NCBI GenBank assembly: GCA_018830385.1
Contig: JAHJSO010000209.1
Location: 1-6,189 of the forward strand
From: Elusimicrobiota bacterium
GTDB taxonomy: Bacteria; Elusimicrobiota; Endomicrobiia; CG1-02-37-114; JAHJSO01
Direction of reading: 5' to 3'
Length of the DNA: 6,189 bases
Below, in pieces: positions 5,999 through 6,189 of this stretch. The notes under the pieces are model-generated. The model was not told the DNA's origin. It saw nothing but the letters and a program-made list of their open reading frames with translations, and searched no databases. The position numbers and the translations under genes were made by a program. Position 1 is the stretch's first letter. Each line of letters starts with the position of its first letter.

Positions 5999-6015
5999 AC
6001 TCTTCTTTTCCCAAC

Positions 6016-6105
6016 TGGCGGAGAGGAAGGGATTTGAACCCTTGATACCGTTTCCAGTATATACGCTCTCCAGGCGTACCCCTTAAACCACTCGGGCACC
6101 TCTCC
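6016..6105 (-). tRNA. tRNA-Ser (anticodon GGA)
   Basis: A complete 90-nt class II tRNA that decodes UCC and UCU. The acceptor stem is GGAGAGG paired with CCTCTCC, followed by discriminator G and an encoded CCA (6016-6018). The D-arm region carries the usual CCCGAGTGG. The anticodon stem TACGC/GCGTA closes loop CTGGAGA with anticodon GGA (plus-strand 6069-6071). The long variable arm, typical of serine tRNAs, pairs ATACTG with CGGTAT around a GAAA loop, and the T-arm is AAGGG-TTCAAAT-CCCTT. The 3' end lies 51 nt before the restriction gene. tRNA 3' ends are frequent integration sites, which fits the composition change just downstream. No second copy of the tRNA 3' end was found near gmk. Confidence 0.97.
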
Positions 6106-6189
6106 AGTCCACCTCAATCATTCTCCAATCTATAAAAGGATGCTAAGTTCAACCAGTTAATGTTACTCTCAACCCTGGATGCAATATCA

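Noticed and set aside
6106..6189. TATAGA about 23 nt before the tRNA could be a -10 box, with TTGAAC or TTAACT as -35.
   Set aside because: The spacings are about 12 and 20 nt, neither acceptable, so no promoter is called. Nothing else was seen in these 84 nt.

Overview
The window reads as bacterial chromosome, and every gene I can support lies on the minus strand. Transcription therefore runs from the right edge (6189) to the left edge (1). The order is tRNA-Ser(GGA), a putative restriction endonuclease, a beta-class DNA methyltransferase, a small frame-disrupted ORF, guanylate kinase (gmk), RNA polymerase omega (rpoZ), the CoaC half and the CoaB half of the coenzyme A enzyme, a family 4 uracil-DNA glycosylase, and the N-terminal 313 codons of a primosomal protein N' (PriA) that runs off the left edge.

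The left two thirds (1-4015) is a housekeeping operon of a type common in bacteria: gmk, rpoZ, coaBC and priA, here with a DNA glycosylase added between coaB and priA. Neighbouring genes overlap or nearly abut (TTGA at gmk/rpoZ, 35 bp at rpoZ/coaC, 24 nt between coaC and coaB, 19-40 bp at coaB/udg, 16 bp at udg/priA), which suggests one transcript with translational coupling. The products serve nucleotide supply, transcription, CoA synthesis, uracil repair and replication restart. Two members are unusual. CoaBC is cut in two by in-frame stops inside a perfect 15-bp tandem repeat. PriA has lost the residues expected for ATP hydrolysis.

The right third (about 4016-5970) is an AT-rich cassette. 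Counted samples: 15 G+C of 60 at 4201-4260 and 22 of 60 at 5101-5160, against 38 of 60 at 541-600 and 29 of 60 at 2401-2460. It holds a probable type II restriction-modification pair between the 3' end of the tRNA-Ser gene and gmk, which suggests horizontal arrival next to a tRNA gene. Between the methyltransferase stop and the gmk start lies a 136-nt stretch that would be an intact 44-codon gene if one base were removed.

The lineage cannot be fixed from this sequence. The encoded CCA on the tRNA, the split coaBC and the inactive-looking PriA would suit a little-studied phylum, but this is inference. I do not see a clearly new multi-gene system. The best leads are the inactive PriA, the coaC/coaB junction, the uncharacterised restriction enzyme and the small disrupted ORF.
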